From an uncultured Lachnospiraceae bacterium (GTDB lineage: Bacteria; Bacillota; Clostridia; Lachnospirales; Lachnospiraceae), in assembly GCA_948470905.1 (NCBI GenBank), contig CAOKQK010000005.1, positions 17,328 to 81,327 of the forward strand: a stretch of 64,000 nt of DNA, read 5' to 3'. How positions within the stretch are numbered: the stretch's first letter is position 1; every line of letters begins with the position of its first letter. The translations under genes and the position numbers were made by a program. The notes under the pieces are model-generated. The model worked only from the letters and a program-made list of their open reading frames with translations. It had not been told where the DNA came from and did not search any database. Below, one piece after another: positions 27,113 through 36,273 of the stretch.

Positions 27113-28189
27113 CTAATTTTCCCCCATCCTCAAAAGCTTTGCCGTCTGATCCGCCGAAATACATCCGTCCAGAATTTCCTGAATGTCGCCGTTCATTACC
27201 TTATCCAGCTTGTAAAGGGTCAGGCCGATGCGGTGATCCGTGACACGGCCCTGGGGAAAGTTATAAGTGCGGATCTTCTCGGAACGGTCCCCCGTACCGA
27301 TCTGGCTCCGGCGCATCTGCGCTTCCGCGTCATGCCTCTGCTGCTGCTCAATATCGTACAGCTTCGCCTTCAACAGGGCAAAAGCCTTTGCCTTGTTCTG
27401 GATCTGTGATTTCTCCGTCTGGCTGTACACCACGATTCCTGTGGGATAGTGGGTCAGGCGCACCGCCGAGTCCGTGGTGTTGACGCACTGGCCGCCATTG
27501 CCGGACGCCCGCATGACGTCTATGCGGATGTCCTTCTCGTCAATGGTAATGTCAATATCCTCGTCCACCTCCGGCATTACCGCCACGCTGATGGTGGAGG
27601 TATGGATACGCCCGCCGCTCTCTGTCTCCGGCACACGCTGCACCCTATGGACGCCGCTCTCATATTTCATCCTGGAATAGGCGCCCTGGCCATTGATCAT
27701 GAACTGCACTTCCTTCATGCCGCCGATCCCGATCTCGTCCACATTCATAGTTTCCACCTTCCAGCGCTGGCTCTCGGCATAATGCACATACATGCGGTAG
27801 ATTTCCGCCGCAAAAAGCGCCGCCTCATCGCCGCCTGCGCCTGCGCGGATCTCCACAATGACATTTTTATCATCGTTGGGATCCTTGGGCAGCAGCAAGA
27901 TTTTCAGCTTCTGCTCCAGCTCCTCCACGCGCTTCCTGCTGTCACTTAAAGTCTCCTTGATCATTTCCCTCATTTCTTCATCATTCTCGCCCTCCAGCAT
28001 CTCCAGCGAGTCCTCCACGTCCTGCCTGCACTTCTTATATTCCGTGTAAGCCTCCACAATGGGCGTGAGATCGCTCTGTTCCTTCATCAGCTTCCGAAAG
28101 CGCTCCTGATTGCCTGTGACGGCGGGGTCATGGAGCTCGCCCATGATCTCCTCAAACCGGTTCAGCAAATCCTCTAATCTGTCAAACAT
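27113..28189 (-). CDS. prfA: Peptide chain release factor 1
   Basis: 358 aa from [14 protein letters not shown]; a 30-codon frame extension upstream is discounted because it overlaps the prmC 3' end and lacks a site. The product recognises UAA and UAG in the ribosomal A site and triggers peptide release. The catalytic GGQ motif is in [20 protein letters not shown], the substrate of the PrmC methyltransferase encoded just upstream (22-bp gap). Length and the final tRNA-mimic region ([20 protein letters not shown]) are typical of RF1. No frameshift signal is present, as expected for RF1. Confidence 0.97.
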   Translation of the reverse strand: MFDRLEDLLNRFEEIMGELHDPAVTGNQERFRKLMKEQSDLTPIVEAYTEYKKCRQDVEDSLEMLEGENDEEMREMIKETLSDSRKRVEELEQKLKILLLPKDPNDDKNVIVEIRAGAGGDEAALFAAEIYRMYVHYAESQRWKVETMNVDEIGIGGMKEVQFMINGQGAYSRMKYESGVHRVQRVPETESGGRIHTSTISVAVMPEVDEDIDITIDEKDIRIDVMRASGNGGQCVNTTDSAVRLTHYPTGIVVYSQTEKSQIQNKAKAFALLKAKLYDIEQQQRHDAEAQMRRSQIGTGDRSEKIRTYNFPQGRVTDHRIGLTLYKLDKVMNGDIQEILDGCISADQTAKLLRMGEN

Positions 28190-28211
28190 ATCAGTCCCCA
28201 AACCTTTCCAT

Positions 28212-29204
28212 TCAGCCCAACCCCTGATCCTGCAGCACAAAGCCTTTTGTGCCATATACCACCCGGTCAAGCCCCGCATAATCCTTCACTACATTTATCT
28301 CCAGAAACCCTGCTTCTTCCATCAGTCCGCTGACGGCTTCCGCCTGGTCATATCCGATCTCAAAAAAAAGCATGCCCCCGCCGGGCAGATATCCTGCACT
28401 CTCCGCCACGATCCTGCGGTAAAAGATAAGCCCGTCCTCCGCGCCGTCCAGCGCCTGCCTGGGCTCATGGTCCCGCACCTCCGGCATCAGCGTCTCTATC
28501 ACCCCGCTGGGGATATAGGGCGGATTTGACACTATGATATCAAACTGCCCCTCCACATTTTCAAACAGGTCGCCCTGCAGGAAGGTACACCTCCGCTCCC
28601 TCTCCTTTGAACCGTTCCCGGACAGGGCTCCGGACAGAGCACCATCCGAGGCTCCTGACAGATTGCCATCCGGGGCTCCGGCTTCAGGCAAATCCCCTCC
28701 AGACAGTGCTTCATCTGCACTTCCCAGCAGCCTCGCCTTATTTTCCTCCGCAACAGCCAGCGCCTCGGAGGAAATATCCACCCCCACGCCCGTGCAGTCA
28801 TTGGAATAACGCAGCAGGCTGATCAATATACAGCCGGAACCGGTACACATATCCAGCACCCGCATTCCGTCATGGAGGTTCTTTAATACCTCCTCCACAA
28901 GGATTTCCGTGTCCTGCCTTGGGATCAGCACATGCTCATCCACCTTGAAATCCAGTCCCATAAAATCCTGCTGCCCTGTGAGCTGCTGCAGCGGGATCCT
29001 CTTGCTGCGCCCTGCAGTCAGCTGCTCATAGAAGCCCAGATCCCGGGGCGGCACTTCCCTGTCCCCATGGACCAGCAGGTCATTCCGCGATGTGCCACAG
29101 ACATACTCCAGGAGAAGCCGCGCCTCCAGCCTGGCGTCCTCCCGCCCGATCCCCGCCTCCGCTAAGGCTCTTTCCCCCTTTTCACAGACCTCCCGGTAAG
29201 TCAT
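28212..29204 (-). CDS. prmC: Release-factor glutamine methyltransferase PrmC with linker insertion
   Basis: A 330-aa protein that N5-methylates the Gln of the GGQ motif of release factors using SAM. The helical N-domain, SAM motif [16 protein letters not shown] and catalytic NPPYIPSG are intact, as is [16 protein letters not shown]. It is about 45 residues longer than usual. The excess is a Ser/Gly/Ala/Asp-rich stretch (around [20 protein letters not shown]) between the [20 protein letters not shown] and TFLQGDLFE strands, built from short imperfect repeats, so the fold should be unaffected. The start overlaps the stop of the DUF1385 gene by 4 bp; prfA follows 22 bp downstream, the usual arrangement. 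Confidence 0.95.
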   Translation of the reverse strand: MTYREVCEKGERALAEAGIGREDARLEARLLLEYVCGTSRNDLLVHGDREVPPRDLGFYEQLTAGRSKRIPLQQLTGQQDFMGLDFKVDEHVLIPRQDTEILVEEVLKNLHDGMRVLDMCTGSGCILISLLRYSNDCTGVGVDISSEALAVAEENKARLLGSADEALSGGDLPEAGAPDGNLSGASDGALSGALSGNGSKERERRCTFLQGDLFENVEGQFDIIVSNPPYIPSGVIETLMPEVRDHEPRQALDGAEDGLIFYRRIVAESAGYLPGGGMLFFEIGYDQAEAVSGLMEEAGFLEINVVKDYAGLDRVVYGTKGFVLQDQGLG

Positions 29205-30175
29205 ATGTCTTCGTCCTCGTCTTCCTTATCCGCCCCATTATCCTCCGGCCGGGGCTCGTCCTCCTTATAGCCAAAGTTTTCCCTCAAAAACGCCTTCCAG
29301 TCAAATACCGCTTCCACGGCAGCGATCGCCACCTCCACCATGTGCTTATCCGGCTTCTTGGTGGTCAGCAGCTGGACTCCCATGCCGGGCGCCGAAAGGA
29401 TATTCACAAAAATATTGTCAAAGCGCCCCGCAAGCCGGATGATCTCATAGGAAATCCCCGCCACCACAGGTATCAGCAGGATGCGCAGCAGCACTCTCGT
29501 GAGCGGGTCATCCACCCTGATAAAAAAGAACAGGACGACGCTGACCAGAAACACGAAGAAAATAAAGCTGGTCCCACACCTTTTGTGCAGCCTGGAGCTG
29601 TGCATCACATTGCGCACTGTCAGAGGTTTTCCCGCCTCAATGCAGTTGATGCACTGATGCTCCGCGCCATGGTAGCGGAACAGGCGCCTGGTATCCTTCA
29701 GGATACTGATCAGAAGGATATAAAGGATAAAGATCAGCATCCTCAGCCCTCCTTCCATGATGGCTTTTACAGATTCATTTCTCAGGGACTCCGTAAAAAG
29801 AGAAGTCAGGTAGCTTGGCAGTACCACAAAAACCCCCACGGCAAACAGGATTGACAGGATCGTGACCAGGGTTGTGGCGATCTTATCCCCCCTGCTGTCC
29901 GCCTTTTCACCCTCATCATAGACCGATGCGGATAAGTTAATGCATCTCATGCCCAGTATCATGGAATCTATGAAATTAAAAACGCCTCGGATAAGCGGAA
30001 GCTCCCTGATCCTGTTCTCCCCAAGGATGCCCCGGGTATTCTCCAGCTCCACAGCTATCCTGCCGTCAGGCTTCCTCACCGCCACGGCATACTTCTCCTT
30101 ATTTTTCATCATAATGCCTTCCAGCACAGCCTGACCGCCTATGCCGGAATAGACCTTGCCTTTTTTTCTCGCCAT
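29201..30175 (-). CDS. DUF1385 family membrane protein
   Basis: A 324-aa protein opening MARKKGKVYSGIGGQAVLEG, the signature of DUF1385. Membrane helices occur around 100-130, 145-165, 205-225 and 228-250. The conserved RYHGAEHQCINCIEAG and CGTSFIFFVFLVS motifs are both present; the His/Cys-rich first motif may bind metal. The family is regularly encoded between rpmE and prmC/prfA in Clostridia; its function is unknown. The acidic C-terminus (DEPRPEDNGADKEDEDED) is typical. It ends in a 4-bp overlap with prmC. Confidence 0.92.
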   Translation of the reverse strand: MARKKGKVYSGIGGQAVLEGIMMKNKEKYAVAVRKPDGRIAVELENTRGILGENRIRELPLIRGVFNFIDSMILGMRCINLSASVYDEGEKADSRGDKIATTLVTILSILFAVGVFVVLPSYLTSLFTESLRNESVKAIMEGGLRMLIFILYILLISILKDTRRLFRYHGAEHQCINCIEAGKPLTVRNVMHSSRLHKRCGTSFIFFVFLVSVVLFFFIRVDDPLTRVLLRILLIPVVAGISYEIIRLAGRFDNIFVNILSAPGMGVQLLTTKKPDKHMVEVAIAAVEAVFDWKAFLRENFGYKEDEPRPEDNGADKEDEDEDI

Positions 30176-30332
30176 ATAAAAACAGCTCCTTTGTTTTTTC
30201 TAAGCTCATCTCAACGTATAACAGCCGAACGGACATACATTCGGATAAGAAAGCTCCATCGCCCCTGCCGCCAGGGGCCGCCTGCCCCATCAGCGACATA
30301 TTCCATCCCTGCTGTCCCATATATGCAAAAGG

Positions 30333-30356
30333 GGGTGAGATACAAGTACCTCACCC
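30333..30356 (-). terminator. Hairpin terminator after rpmE
   Basis: Arms GGGTGAG and CTCACCC around a 10-nt loop; on the minus strand followed by CCCTTTTG. It lies between rpmE and the DUF1385 gene and is probably leaky. Confidence 0.65.
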
Positions 30357-30371
30357 TTCCCCTCGCGCTTC

Positions 30372-30572
30372 TTATTGAACGCCGTATTTCTTGTTGAATT
30401 TCTCGATACGTCCATCGGCTCTGGCGGTCTTCATCTGGCCGGTATAGAATGAATGGCACTTGGAGCAAACCTCGACGTGGATTTCAGGCTTTGTAGAACC
30501 GGTCACAAAAGTATTGCCACAGTTGCAGGTCACGGTAGCCTGATAATACTGGGGATGGATTCCTTCTTTCAT
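30372..30572 (-). CDS. rpmE: 50S ribosomal protein L31 (zinc-binding form)
   Basis: 66 aa from [12 protein letters not shown], with AGAGAGG 8 nt upstream; a GTG three codons earlier is discounted. It is a bridge protein of the large subunit. Cys pairs at TCNCGN and [11 protein letters not shown] make it the Zn-containing (C+) form rather than the zinc-free alternative. It is encoded between rho and DUF1385, the common Clostridia order. Confidence 0.97.
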   Translation of the reverse strand: MKEGIHPQYYQATVTCNCGNTFVTGSTKPEIHVEVCSKCHSFYTGQMKTARADGRIEKFNKKYGVQ

Positions 30573-30727
30573 CTCTTTCACCTCTCTATGAAATAATTAC
30601 ATTATAATTCCTGTGCTGTAACAGTTCATCATCCGCACTGCTTATGGAACCACAAACAGCGGTATTATTGTAACACACGAGTTGTCTATATGCAAGCCCT
30701 AATTTTCTTTTTTTGTTTACTCCCCGC

Positions 30728-32509
30728 TTAAATGAACCGGTTCTTCTTAACCATCTGGACAAAATCATTATTGTTCCTTGTCTTTGCAAACATGTCCAAA
30801 ATGCGGTCTGCCGCCTCGTCTGACTTCAGGCCGTTCAGCGCCTTGCGCATGATATTGATCGCCTCCACTTCCTCACTGTTCAAAAGCAGATCCTCTCTCC
30901 TGGTCCCGGACTTGGCCAGATCCACAGCCGGGAAAATCCTTTTCTCAGACAGCTTCCTGTCCAGGATCATCTCCATGTTGCCGGTACCCTTGAATTCCTC
31001 ATAGATCACATCGTCCATCTTGCTTCCCGTGTCCACCAGGGCGGTGGCAAGTATGGTCAGGCTGCCCCCCTCGCGCATATTTCTCGCAGCGCCAAAAAAT
31101 CTCTTGGGCATGTGCAGCGCCGCCGGATCAAGACCTCCCGACAGGGTACGTCCGCTGGGCGGCACTACCAGGTTGTAAGCTCTCGCCAGACGGGTAATGC
31201 TGTCCAGAAGAATGACTACGTCCTTTTTATGTTCCACCAGACGCTTTGCGCGTTCGATGACCATTTCCGAAACCCTCTTGTGATGCTCAGGCAGCTCGTC
31301 AAAGGTGGAATAGATGACCTCCACATTGTCTCCAATGATTGCTTCCTTGATATCCGTGACCTCCTCAGGGCGCTCGTCGATCAGCAGGATGAGCATGTGC
31401 ATGTGAGGATTGGTGCGAAGGATCGACTTTGCCACCTCCTTGAGCAGGGTTGTCTTGCCTGCCTTGGGCGGCGATACGATCATACCGCGCTGCCCTTTGC
31501 CCACCGGGCTGACCAGATCCATAACCCGCATCGCCACGCTGCAGCCGGGTGTCTCCAGCCTGATGCGCTCATCGGGGAAAACAGGCGTCATGTCCTCAAA
31601 TGCCTTGCGCTGCGCCGCCTCCTCCGTGGTGTAGCCGTTGATGGAACGGATGAACAAAAGTGCGCTGAACTTCTCCTGCTGGGTCTTGACACGCTTGTTG
31701 CCATGCAGGATATCGCCGGTCTTGAGCCCGAAACGGCGGATCTGGCTGGGAGCCACATACACGTCATTTTCGCCCGGAAGATAATTTTCACAGCGGATAA
31801 AGCCGTATCCGTCCGGCATGACTTCCAGGATACCGCTTGCCTCTTCCCCGCTGTCCAGCTCCTTGGGATAAGTCTTTTCGTCATAGACATCTGCAGGACG
31901 GCTGGGACGCACCTGGGGCACAGCTCCCGCCGCAGGCGCCGCCGAAACGCTCTCATAAGGCCTGGGAGCCTCCTCCATCCTCTGTACCGCCTCGCCCTGA
32001 CCCTGTAAAGTATCCTCCGCCTTTATGACGCGTTCTTCCGCAGCATTCTTCTGCGCATCCGGCCTGGCGGTTGTGACAACCGTGCGCCTGCGGGGCGGCA
32101 TTGTTTTTGCGTTTTCTTTACGACGCAGCGCTTCCGTGTGATGTGCAGCGCCAGCAGGACGGGAAGCCTCCGCGCTGTCCTTTGGGGTATTCTGGTTGGG
32201 ATTGCCTGAATTTACATTTGCTGAATTTAAATTTCCTGGGTTGGGATTGCCTTGAACGAGACTGTCCTGGCTGGGATTGCTTTGATTTTGATTGTTGGGA
32301 ACACCCTGATCCGGACTCCCCTGACTGCTCTGCCGGGCTGTTCTGCCCTTTGCCGGACTTTCTTCTTCCAGCTTCCTGAGCCTTTCATCCTCCGCCAGCA
32401 TCGCCTCTACCAGGTCTGCCTTTTTCATTGAGGATATCCCCTTTAAACCGCGTACTTTTGCAAGCTCCTTCAACTGTGTAAGCTGCAGAGATTCATACTT
32501 CTCCTTCAT
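30728..32509 (-). CDS. rho: Transcription termination factor Rho with Asn-rich insertion
   Basis: 593 aa against about 420 for the core enzyme. The N-terminal SAP-like helices ([20 protein letters not shown]) are followed by about 165 inserted residues, then the cold-shock RNA-binding fold ([20 protein letters not shown]), P-loop [14 protein letters not shown], the Walker B region [14 protein letters not shown] and the R-loop region. The insert starts with a low-complexity Asn/Gln/Pro/Ser run ([16 protein letters not shown]) from 15-bp repeats and continues with a charged Ala/Arg part. Asn-rich inserts at this place in clostridial Rho have been reported to act as prion-like domains; whether this one does is untested. 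AGGAGGA precedes the ATG. Confidence 0.96.
   Translation of the reverse strand: MKEKYESLQLTQLKELAKVRGLKGISSMKKADLVEAMLAEDERLRKLEEESPAKGRTARQSSQGSPDQGVPNNQNQSNPSQDSLVQGNPNPGNLNSANVNSGNPNQNTPKDSAEASRPAGAAHHTEALRRKENAKTMPPRRRTVVTTARPDAQKNAAEERVIKAEDTLQGQGEAVQRMEEAPRPYESVSAAPAAGAVPQVRPSRPADVYDEKTYPKELDSGEEASGILEVMPDGYGFIRCENYLPGENDVYVAPSQIRRFGLKTGDILHGNKRVKTQQEKFSALLFIRSINGYTTEEAAQRKAFEDMTPVFPDERIRLETPGCSVAMRVMDLVSPVGKGQRGMIVSPPKAGKTTLLKEVAKSILRTNPHMHMLILLIDERPEEVTDIKEAIIGDNVEVIYSTFDELPEHHKRVSEMVIERAKRLVEHKKDVVILLDSITRLARAYNLVVPPSGRTLSGGLDPAALHMPKRFFGAARNMREGGSLTILATALVDTGSKMDDVIYEEFKGTGNMEMILDRKLSEKRIFPAVDLAKSGTRREDLLLNSEEVEAINIMRKALNGLKSDEAADRILDMFAKTRNNNDFVQMVKKNRFI
32185..32340 (-). repeat. 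Short imperfect in-frame repeats in rho
   Basis: A run of roughly 15-bp units on the plus strand (TGAATTTACATTTGC, TGAATTTAAATTTCC, TGGGTTGGGATTGCC and relatives). They encode Asn/Gly/Pro/Gln repeats in the Rho insert. AT-content and base use differ from the rest of the gene. Confidence 0.7.
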
Positions 32510-32714
32510 ATAATTCCTCCTGATCTAAAAACATTTTACGCTTGACAATATCTTTCAGCTTTCTTACTGCCAATTTTTTAATTTCCTTACTTACTAAAAC
32601 GGGGGTTCCAGCCAGATTTCGTCACCAATATGCTTCCTGAACATTATGATCGAATGCCGATATTTTAACGTGTTAAAACAAGAAAACACTGATTAAGCCA
32701 GTACTTCCATATCC

Positions 32715-32720
32715 ATTATA
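32715..32720 (-). promoter_or_regulatory. Probable -10 box of rho
   Basis: TATAAT on the minus strand within TGTATTATAATGG. No good -35 (TTCTAT or TTTCTA at 16-17 nt). It would give a leader of about 200 nt for rho, a gene commonly autoregulated through its leader. The rest of the 346-bp gap (32510-32855) holds only the hairpin repeat at 32781. Confidence 0.4.
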
Positions 32721-32780
32721 ATACAACTTGCAGAAAATAGAAAGTACTTTTTTATAAAATGCCAGACAATTGTAACTATT

Positions 32781-32812
32781 GTAACAGTTCAACAACTTTT
32801 CTGAACTGTTAC
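32781..32812. repeat. 12-8-12 hairpin repeat, copy 3
   Basis: Arms GTAACAGTTCAA and CTGAACTGTTAC around an 8-nt loop. It has the same geometry as the copies at 10661 and 38981 and lies 43 bp past the stop of the TM1266-type gene. Confidence 0.78.
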
Positions 32813-32855
32813 TTATATTTCATAAATTCTCACACTCCCCTGAAACGGGAGGGGC

Positions 32856-33113
32856 TCACTGCCCCTGCTGCTTCGCATAGAGGCATTTGCTGCTCACGCC
32901 GGGTATCATGCCCAGCTTCCCGGAAAGCGCGCTGACCGTCTCCTGCGGCGCATCCATCACAATGCTGATAATATTCATCCGCCTCTCACGGTAAGGTACG
33001 CCCATCCGCCCGATAATGTATTCCCCGTACTCGTGCAGCAGCCCGTTGACCCGCGAAGCCGCCCCGGAATCTTCAATAATAATGCCCATCAGGGCAACAC
33101 GGTTCGTATCCAT
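32856..33113 (-). CDS. TM1266-type ACT-like regulator of the iron-only hydrogenase system
   Basis: An 85-aa small ferredoxin-fold protein: RVALMGIIIEDSGAASRVN, YGEYIIGRMGVPY and GMIPGVSSKCLY match the TM1266 family, which is encoded beside [FeFe]-hydrogenase maturation genes in Thermotoga and Clostridia and is assumed regulatory. No hydrogenase genes are in this window. The second Met is taken as start because AGGAG sits 8 nt before it and only 1-2 nt before the first. Upstream DNA resembles the dispersed leader element. Confidence 0.85.
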   Translation of the reverse strand: MDTNRVALMGIIIEDSGAASRVNGLLHEYGEYIIGRMGVPYRERRMNIISIVMDAPQETVSALSGKLGMIPGVSSKCLYAKQQGQ

Positions 33114-33116
33114 ACT

Positions 33117-33158
33117 CATTCTCCTATTTTATGAATTCCGTCTCTGCACTTCAACGCC
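33117..33158 (-). repeat. Dispersed leader element, palindrome-less copy
   Basis: On the minus strand GGGCGTTGAAGTGCAGAG..CGGAATTC...ATAGGAGA leads into the TM1266-type start. It matches the upstream half and the ribosome-site end of the element before the serine hydrolase gene, but without the GTTCCC...GGGAAC palindrome. Confidence 0.55.
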
Positions 33159-33193
33159 CTTGGGCTGGACGTCTTTCGTTCCTCGACTGGCTG

Positions 33194-34519
33194 TTATACC
33201 GGCTGAATATGGGTGGCGGCAATGAGCGTCCTCCCCGCCCTGCGGCGGCTGATATACTCCTTTGTCCGCTCCCTTGTATCGGCGTCAAGCCCTGTATAGG
33301 GCTCGTCCAAAAGCAGCACCTCCGACTCCGACTCCAGGGCGCGGACCACCGCCACCCTGCGCTTCATGCCCCCGCTAAGCTGGGAGCAGGGCTTTCGCAG
33401 CGCCTCCGGGGGCAGGAGCTCAAGAAGCGCCTCCCTGGCCCGCTCCCTGTCTCCCGTCACCATCTCCACATTTTTCACGGCGTCATAATCCTCGCACAGC
33501 CTGTCTTCCTGAAAGACCATGCTGACACTGCCGGGAAGCACAAGCTCCCCGCTGTCCGGTTCCGTCAGCCCCGCCAGCATGTGCAGCAGGGTAGTCTTCC
33601 CGCTGCCGGAGGGCGATGTGAGATAATAAGTCTCCCCCGGTTCATAGACCTCCGTACAGTCCCGGAGAACCACACAGTCCCCAAAGGTCTTCGTGACCTT
33701 ATCCATGCGGATCATCCCTGCAGACGCTGTCTTGCCTTCCTTCCGAATCTTCCCACAGGGAGGCTCCCAGTCAAAGAAAAGACTCACAAGCCCCATGACC
33801 GCCTTTTCAAATAAAAGGCTCACAATGATGACCACCGCCGTCCACGCGAACACTCCGGCGGTATTCAGGTAAATCTTTGACATATAGAGTCCGCTGCCGA
33901 TAGAATAATCCGGCGTGCCTATGACCTCTGCCGCCACGCCGGATTTCCAGCACATCCCCAGAGAAATCTTCAGGCTGCCATACAGGAAAGGCCGAAGGGC
34001 CGGACGGTAAATATAAAAGAAACGATTCCACAAGGACATACGAAATACCTGCGCCATCTGCAGAAGCTTCCGGTCTGTACTTTTAAGCCCTTCCAGGGTG
34101 TTGATATATATGTTTGGCAGCACCACCAGAAAACAGATTGCCGCCGCCAGAAAGGAGGATCCCCACCAGATCAGCAGAAGCACCGCGAACGCCGCTACCG
34201 GCACCGTCTTGACCAGGTTCATCACAGGCGCCAGTACATCCTCCAGCAGCCGGAAACGACAGCTTGCAGCCGCCAGCAGCAGCGCGGTCGCAAGACCTGC
34301 CCCAAAGCCCAGCCCTATGCGCAGCAGGGAACGGGCAACCGACAGATAAAGGGAGGGCTTCCCCAGCATCCGGAACAGCTCTCCCGCCGTGTCCCAGGGC
34401 GTCGCCAGCAGTATCTTATTGTCCACCCCAAGGGCCAGCCCCGACCAGACCGCCAGCCAGAACAGCACGATCAGGACCCTTCGCCCCATACCGCCCTGCC
34501 GTTTACCCTTATGGCACAT
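33194..34519 (-). CDS. ABC importer with permease and ATPase fused in one chain
   Basis: About 441 aa. The N-terminal half is a SsuC/TauC-like permease (about six helices, with SLKISLGMCWKSGVAAEVIG as the cytoplasmic coupling loop). The C-terminal half is the ATPase: SPSGSGKTTLLHML (Walker A), SQLSGGMKRRVAVVRAL (signature) and VLLLDEPYTGLD (Walker B). These are normally two genes, so this is a natural or derived fusion; no stop or frameshift is visible at the join (about residue 265-280). The start codon chosen overlaps the end of the binding-protein gene by 11 bp; an ATG ten codons later has AGGGCGG and is equally possible. Substrate by family: nitrate, sulfonate or thiamine-precursor-like molecules. 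Confidence 0.85.
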   Translation of the reverse strand: MCHKGKRQGGMGRRVLIVLFWLAVWSGLALGVDNKILLATPWDTAGELFRMLGKPSLYLSVARSLLRIGLGFGAGLATALLLAAASCRFRLLEDVLAPVMNLVKTVPVAAFAVLLLIWWGSSFLAAAICFLVVLPNIYINTLEGLKSTDRKLLQMAQVFRMSLWNRFFYIYRPALRPFLYGSLKISLGMCWKSGVAAEVIGTPDYSIGSGLYMSKIYLNTAGVFAWTAVVIIVSLLFEKAVMGLVSLFFDWEPPCGKIRKEGKTASAGMIRMDKVTKTFGDCVVLRDCTEVYEPGETYYLTSPSGSGKTTLLHMLAGLTEPDSGELVLPGSVSMVFQEDRLCEDYDAVKNVEMVTGDRERAREALLELLPPEALRKPCSQLSGGMKRRVAVVRALESESEVLLLDEPYTGLDADTRERTKEYISRRRAGRTLIAATHIQPV

Positions 34520-35519
34520 AATAAAAATCATCCTTCGGAAGGCTGCCGCCCACCAATTCCGGATCAAAGTCCGCAAGCACGCCCAGATAGCCGGACAGCA
34601 GTGACTTCATTTCCGCTCCTGTGACGCAGGTTATGCTGCACTGTGGAATAGCCTTCTGCGCAATGGGCTCCTTCGCCACAATGCCCGCCTTCACCGCAAG
34701 CGCTGCTGCCGAAGCCGCGTCCGCATTCACCGCCTCCGCGCTCTCCCCATGCTCCTTTATAAATTCCATGACCGCTTCCTTATTCTTCTCAAGAAATTCC
34801 CTACGCACCAGGGTCACGCCTGTTACCATGCCGCTTCCGTCCCCGCCCTGGGCCTTATTCCATTCCTCATTCATATTCAGGACTTCCTTCAGACCTTCAT
34901 TCTGCATCATTGCCGCAGTGGCAAAAGGCTGGGGCAGCAGACCGATTGCCCCCGGATTCTCCGCAAGCACCGCAGCCACCTCCGCAGCCTCAGATTTGTA
35001 CTCCAGGGCATAATCCTGCTCCGTCAGACCATTTTGCTTCAAAACATACTTTAACGAAGCCTCCGGCGTAGTCCCCTTGCCTGTCAGACAAATGGTCCTG
35101 CCCTTCAGATCCGCCACACTGTCCACCCCGGCAGTCCCCGAGACAATGCTCAGCACACCCAGCGTATTGATATCCAGCACCACAACCCCGCCGTCCATCC
35201 TCTTATAAAGGACCGCTGCGGCATTTGCAGGGACAAGGGCGATATCCAGCTCCCCCTTCGCCATCAGCTGCAGGAGCTCATCCGCCCCTGTAGCCATGTG
35301 AAATTCATAGCTGTCCGCCGTCTCGCCCTTCTCTGCCTTATCCATCAGGAATAAAATTCCCATGGAAGTAGGTCCCTTCAAAGAGCCCACCCTTACACTG
35401 GCGGCTTCCCTCTTGCCGCAGCCCGTACAGAGCATACCGCACAGCAGCATGCCCAGGCACAGGACAGCCGCGCGCCGGGGAAGACTTGTCCTGATCTTCA
35501 TATTCTTTTCCGGAATCAT
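34509..35519 (-). CDS. Lipoprotein substrate-binding protein (NMT1/SsuA-like)
   Basis: About 336 aa. The signal peptide ends in a lipobox, GMLLCGMLCTGCGKREA, so the mature protein is lipid-anchored outside. The body has VRVGSLKGPTSMGILFLMDK, LMAKGELDIALVPANAAAV and VADLKGRTICLTGKGTTPE, the two-lobe pattern of the NMT1/aliphatic-sulfonate binding family. It feeds the fused permease-ATPase immediately downstream. The frame is open for 74 more codons upstream, entirely through an 18-bp repeat (AAGNRS-type hexapeptides), to an ATG with GAGGAG 3 nt away. I prefer the start close to the signal peptide, but a translated repeat leader cannot be excluded. Confidence 0.82.
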   Translation of the reverse strand: MIPEKNMKIRTSLPRRAAVLCLGMLLCGMLCTGCGKREAASVRVGSLKGPTSMGILFLMDKAEKGETADSYEFHMATGADELLQLMAKGELDIALVPANAAAVLYKRMDGGVVVLDINTLGVLSIVSGTAGVDSVADLKGRTICLTGKGTTPEASLKYVLKQNGLTEQDYALEYKSEAAEVAAVLAENPGAIGLLPQPFATAAMMQNEGLKEVLNMNEEWNKAQGGDGSGMVTGVTLVRREFLEKNKEAVMEFIKEHGESAEAVNADAASAAALAVKAGIVAKEPIAQKAIPQCSITCVTGAEMKSLLSGYLGVLADFDPELVGGSLPKDDFYYVP

Positions 35520-35534
35520 GTCCCCTTTTGTTTT

Positions 35535-35720
35535 TCTGTCGTTTTCTTCTGCGTTTCTGTTTTTTTCTGCCGCGCTTCTGTTTTCTTCTTCGCTTCTGTT
35601 CCCTGCTGCACTTCTGCTGCTCTCTGCACCTCTGTTTCCTGCTGCGCTTCTTCTGCCTGCTGCACTTCTTCTGCCTGCTGCGCTTCTGTTTCCTTCTGCA
35701 TTTCTGTTTCCTGCTACACT
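35535..35720 (-). repeat. 18-bp minisatellite upstream of the binding-protein gene
   Basis: About ten imperfect 18-bp units (CTTCTGCCTGCTGCACTT-like on the plus strand). Two minus-strand frames stay open through it, one giving AAGNRS-type and one AQQAEE-type hexapeptides, as expected of a repeat whose length is divisible by three. Confidence 0.85.
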
Positions 35721-35948
35721 TCTTCTTTCCGCTACCTTCATGTTCTCCTCATTTCTGCATTCCCCATGCGCTTTTCATCTGCATGTTCCCATAGGTTTTC
35801 TGCGATCCTTTCCAGCCCGCAGTTTTCGGGCACAAAAATAAGCCCTTACTATTCAGAACGAATCTTAATTAGTCAGACAGCGGGGTCGGATTCCTGTCAG
35901 CCGCGGCTTCCAGGTCTCCGGAATCTGTTTTTTATATAACCGGATACC

Positions 35949-35954
35949 ATTATA
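35949..35954 (-). promoter_or_regulatory. Probable extended -10 promoter for the binding-protein operon
   Basis: TATAAT preceded by TGT (extended -10) on the minus strand; -35 poor. It lies in the 230-bp gap between the FeoB-associated gene and the importer operon. Confidence 0.4.
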
Positions 35955-35974
35955 ACACACTCCCGGCAAAATTG

Positions 35975-36154
35975 CTACTGCGAATCAACATCCTCCGTAC
36001 ACCCGCTGCCCTCACAGCCGCCTCTCCTGCTCCCGCATTGCCTGGAATACGGACAGCCGATGCAGGTTTCTCCGCGTTTTTTTGCTCTGCACAGGTAAAA
36101 AATAATGCCACCTATGATACACAGAAGAACTGCAATAATTATAATATTTTCCAT
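35975..36154 (-). CDS. FeoB-associated Cys-rich membrane protein
   Basis: 59 aa: MENIIIIAVLLCIIGGIIFY is a single membrane helix. It is followed by a short basic/Cys-rich tail, CIGCPYSRQCGSRRGGCEGS, with six cysteines in the tail. Small proteins of this layout are regularly encoded after feoB in Firmicutes and are thought to assist ferrous-iron uptake. GGAGG lies 6 nt before the ATG. It starts 119 bp downstream of feoB. Confidence 0.9.
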   Translation of the reverse strand: MENIIIIAVLLCIIGGIIFYLCRAKKRGETCIGCPYSRQCGSRRGGCEGSGCTEDVDSQ

Positions 36155-36273
36155 TCTCAGCCTCCATGACCCTCAAAAAATATCCACTTCCGTCAAACGC
36201 CCGCAGATTGCCTCCAAAAATACCCTGAGATGCGTCTGGACACCCCAGGGAACCAACACATAACGGCTGCATT

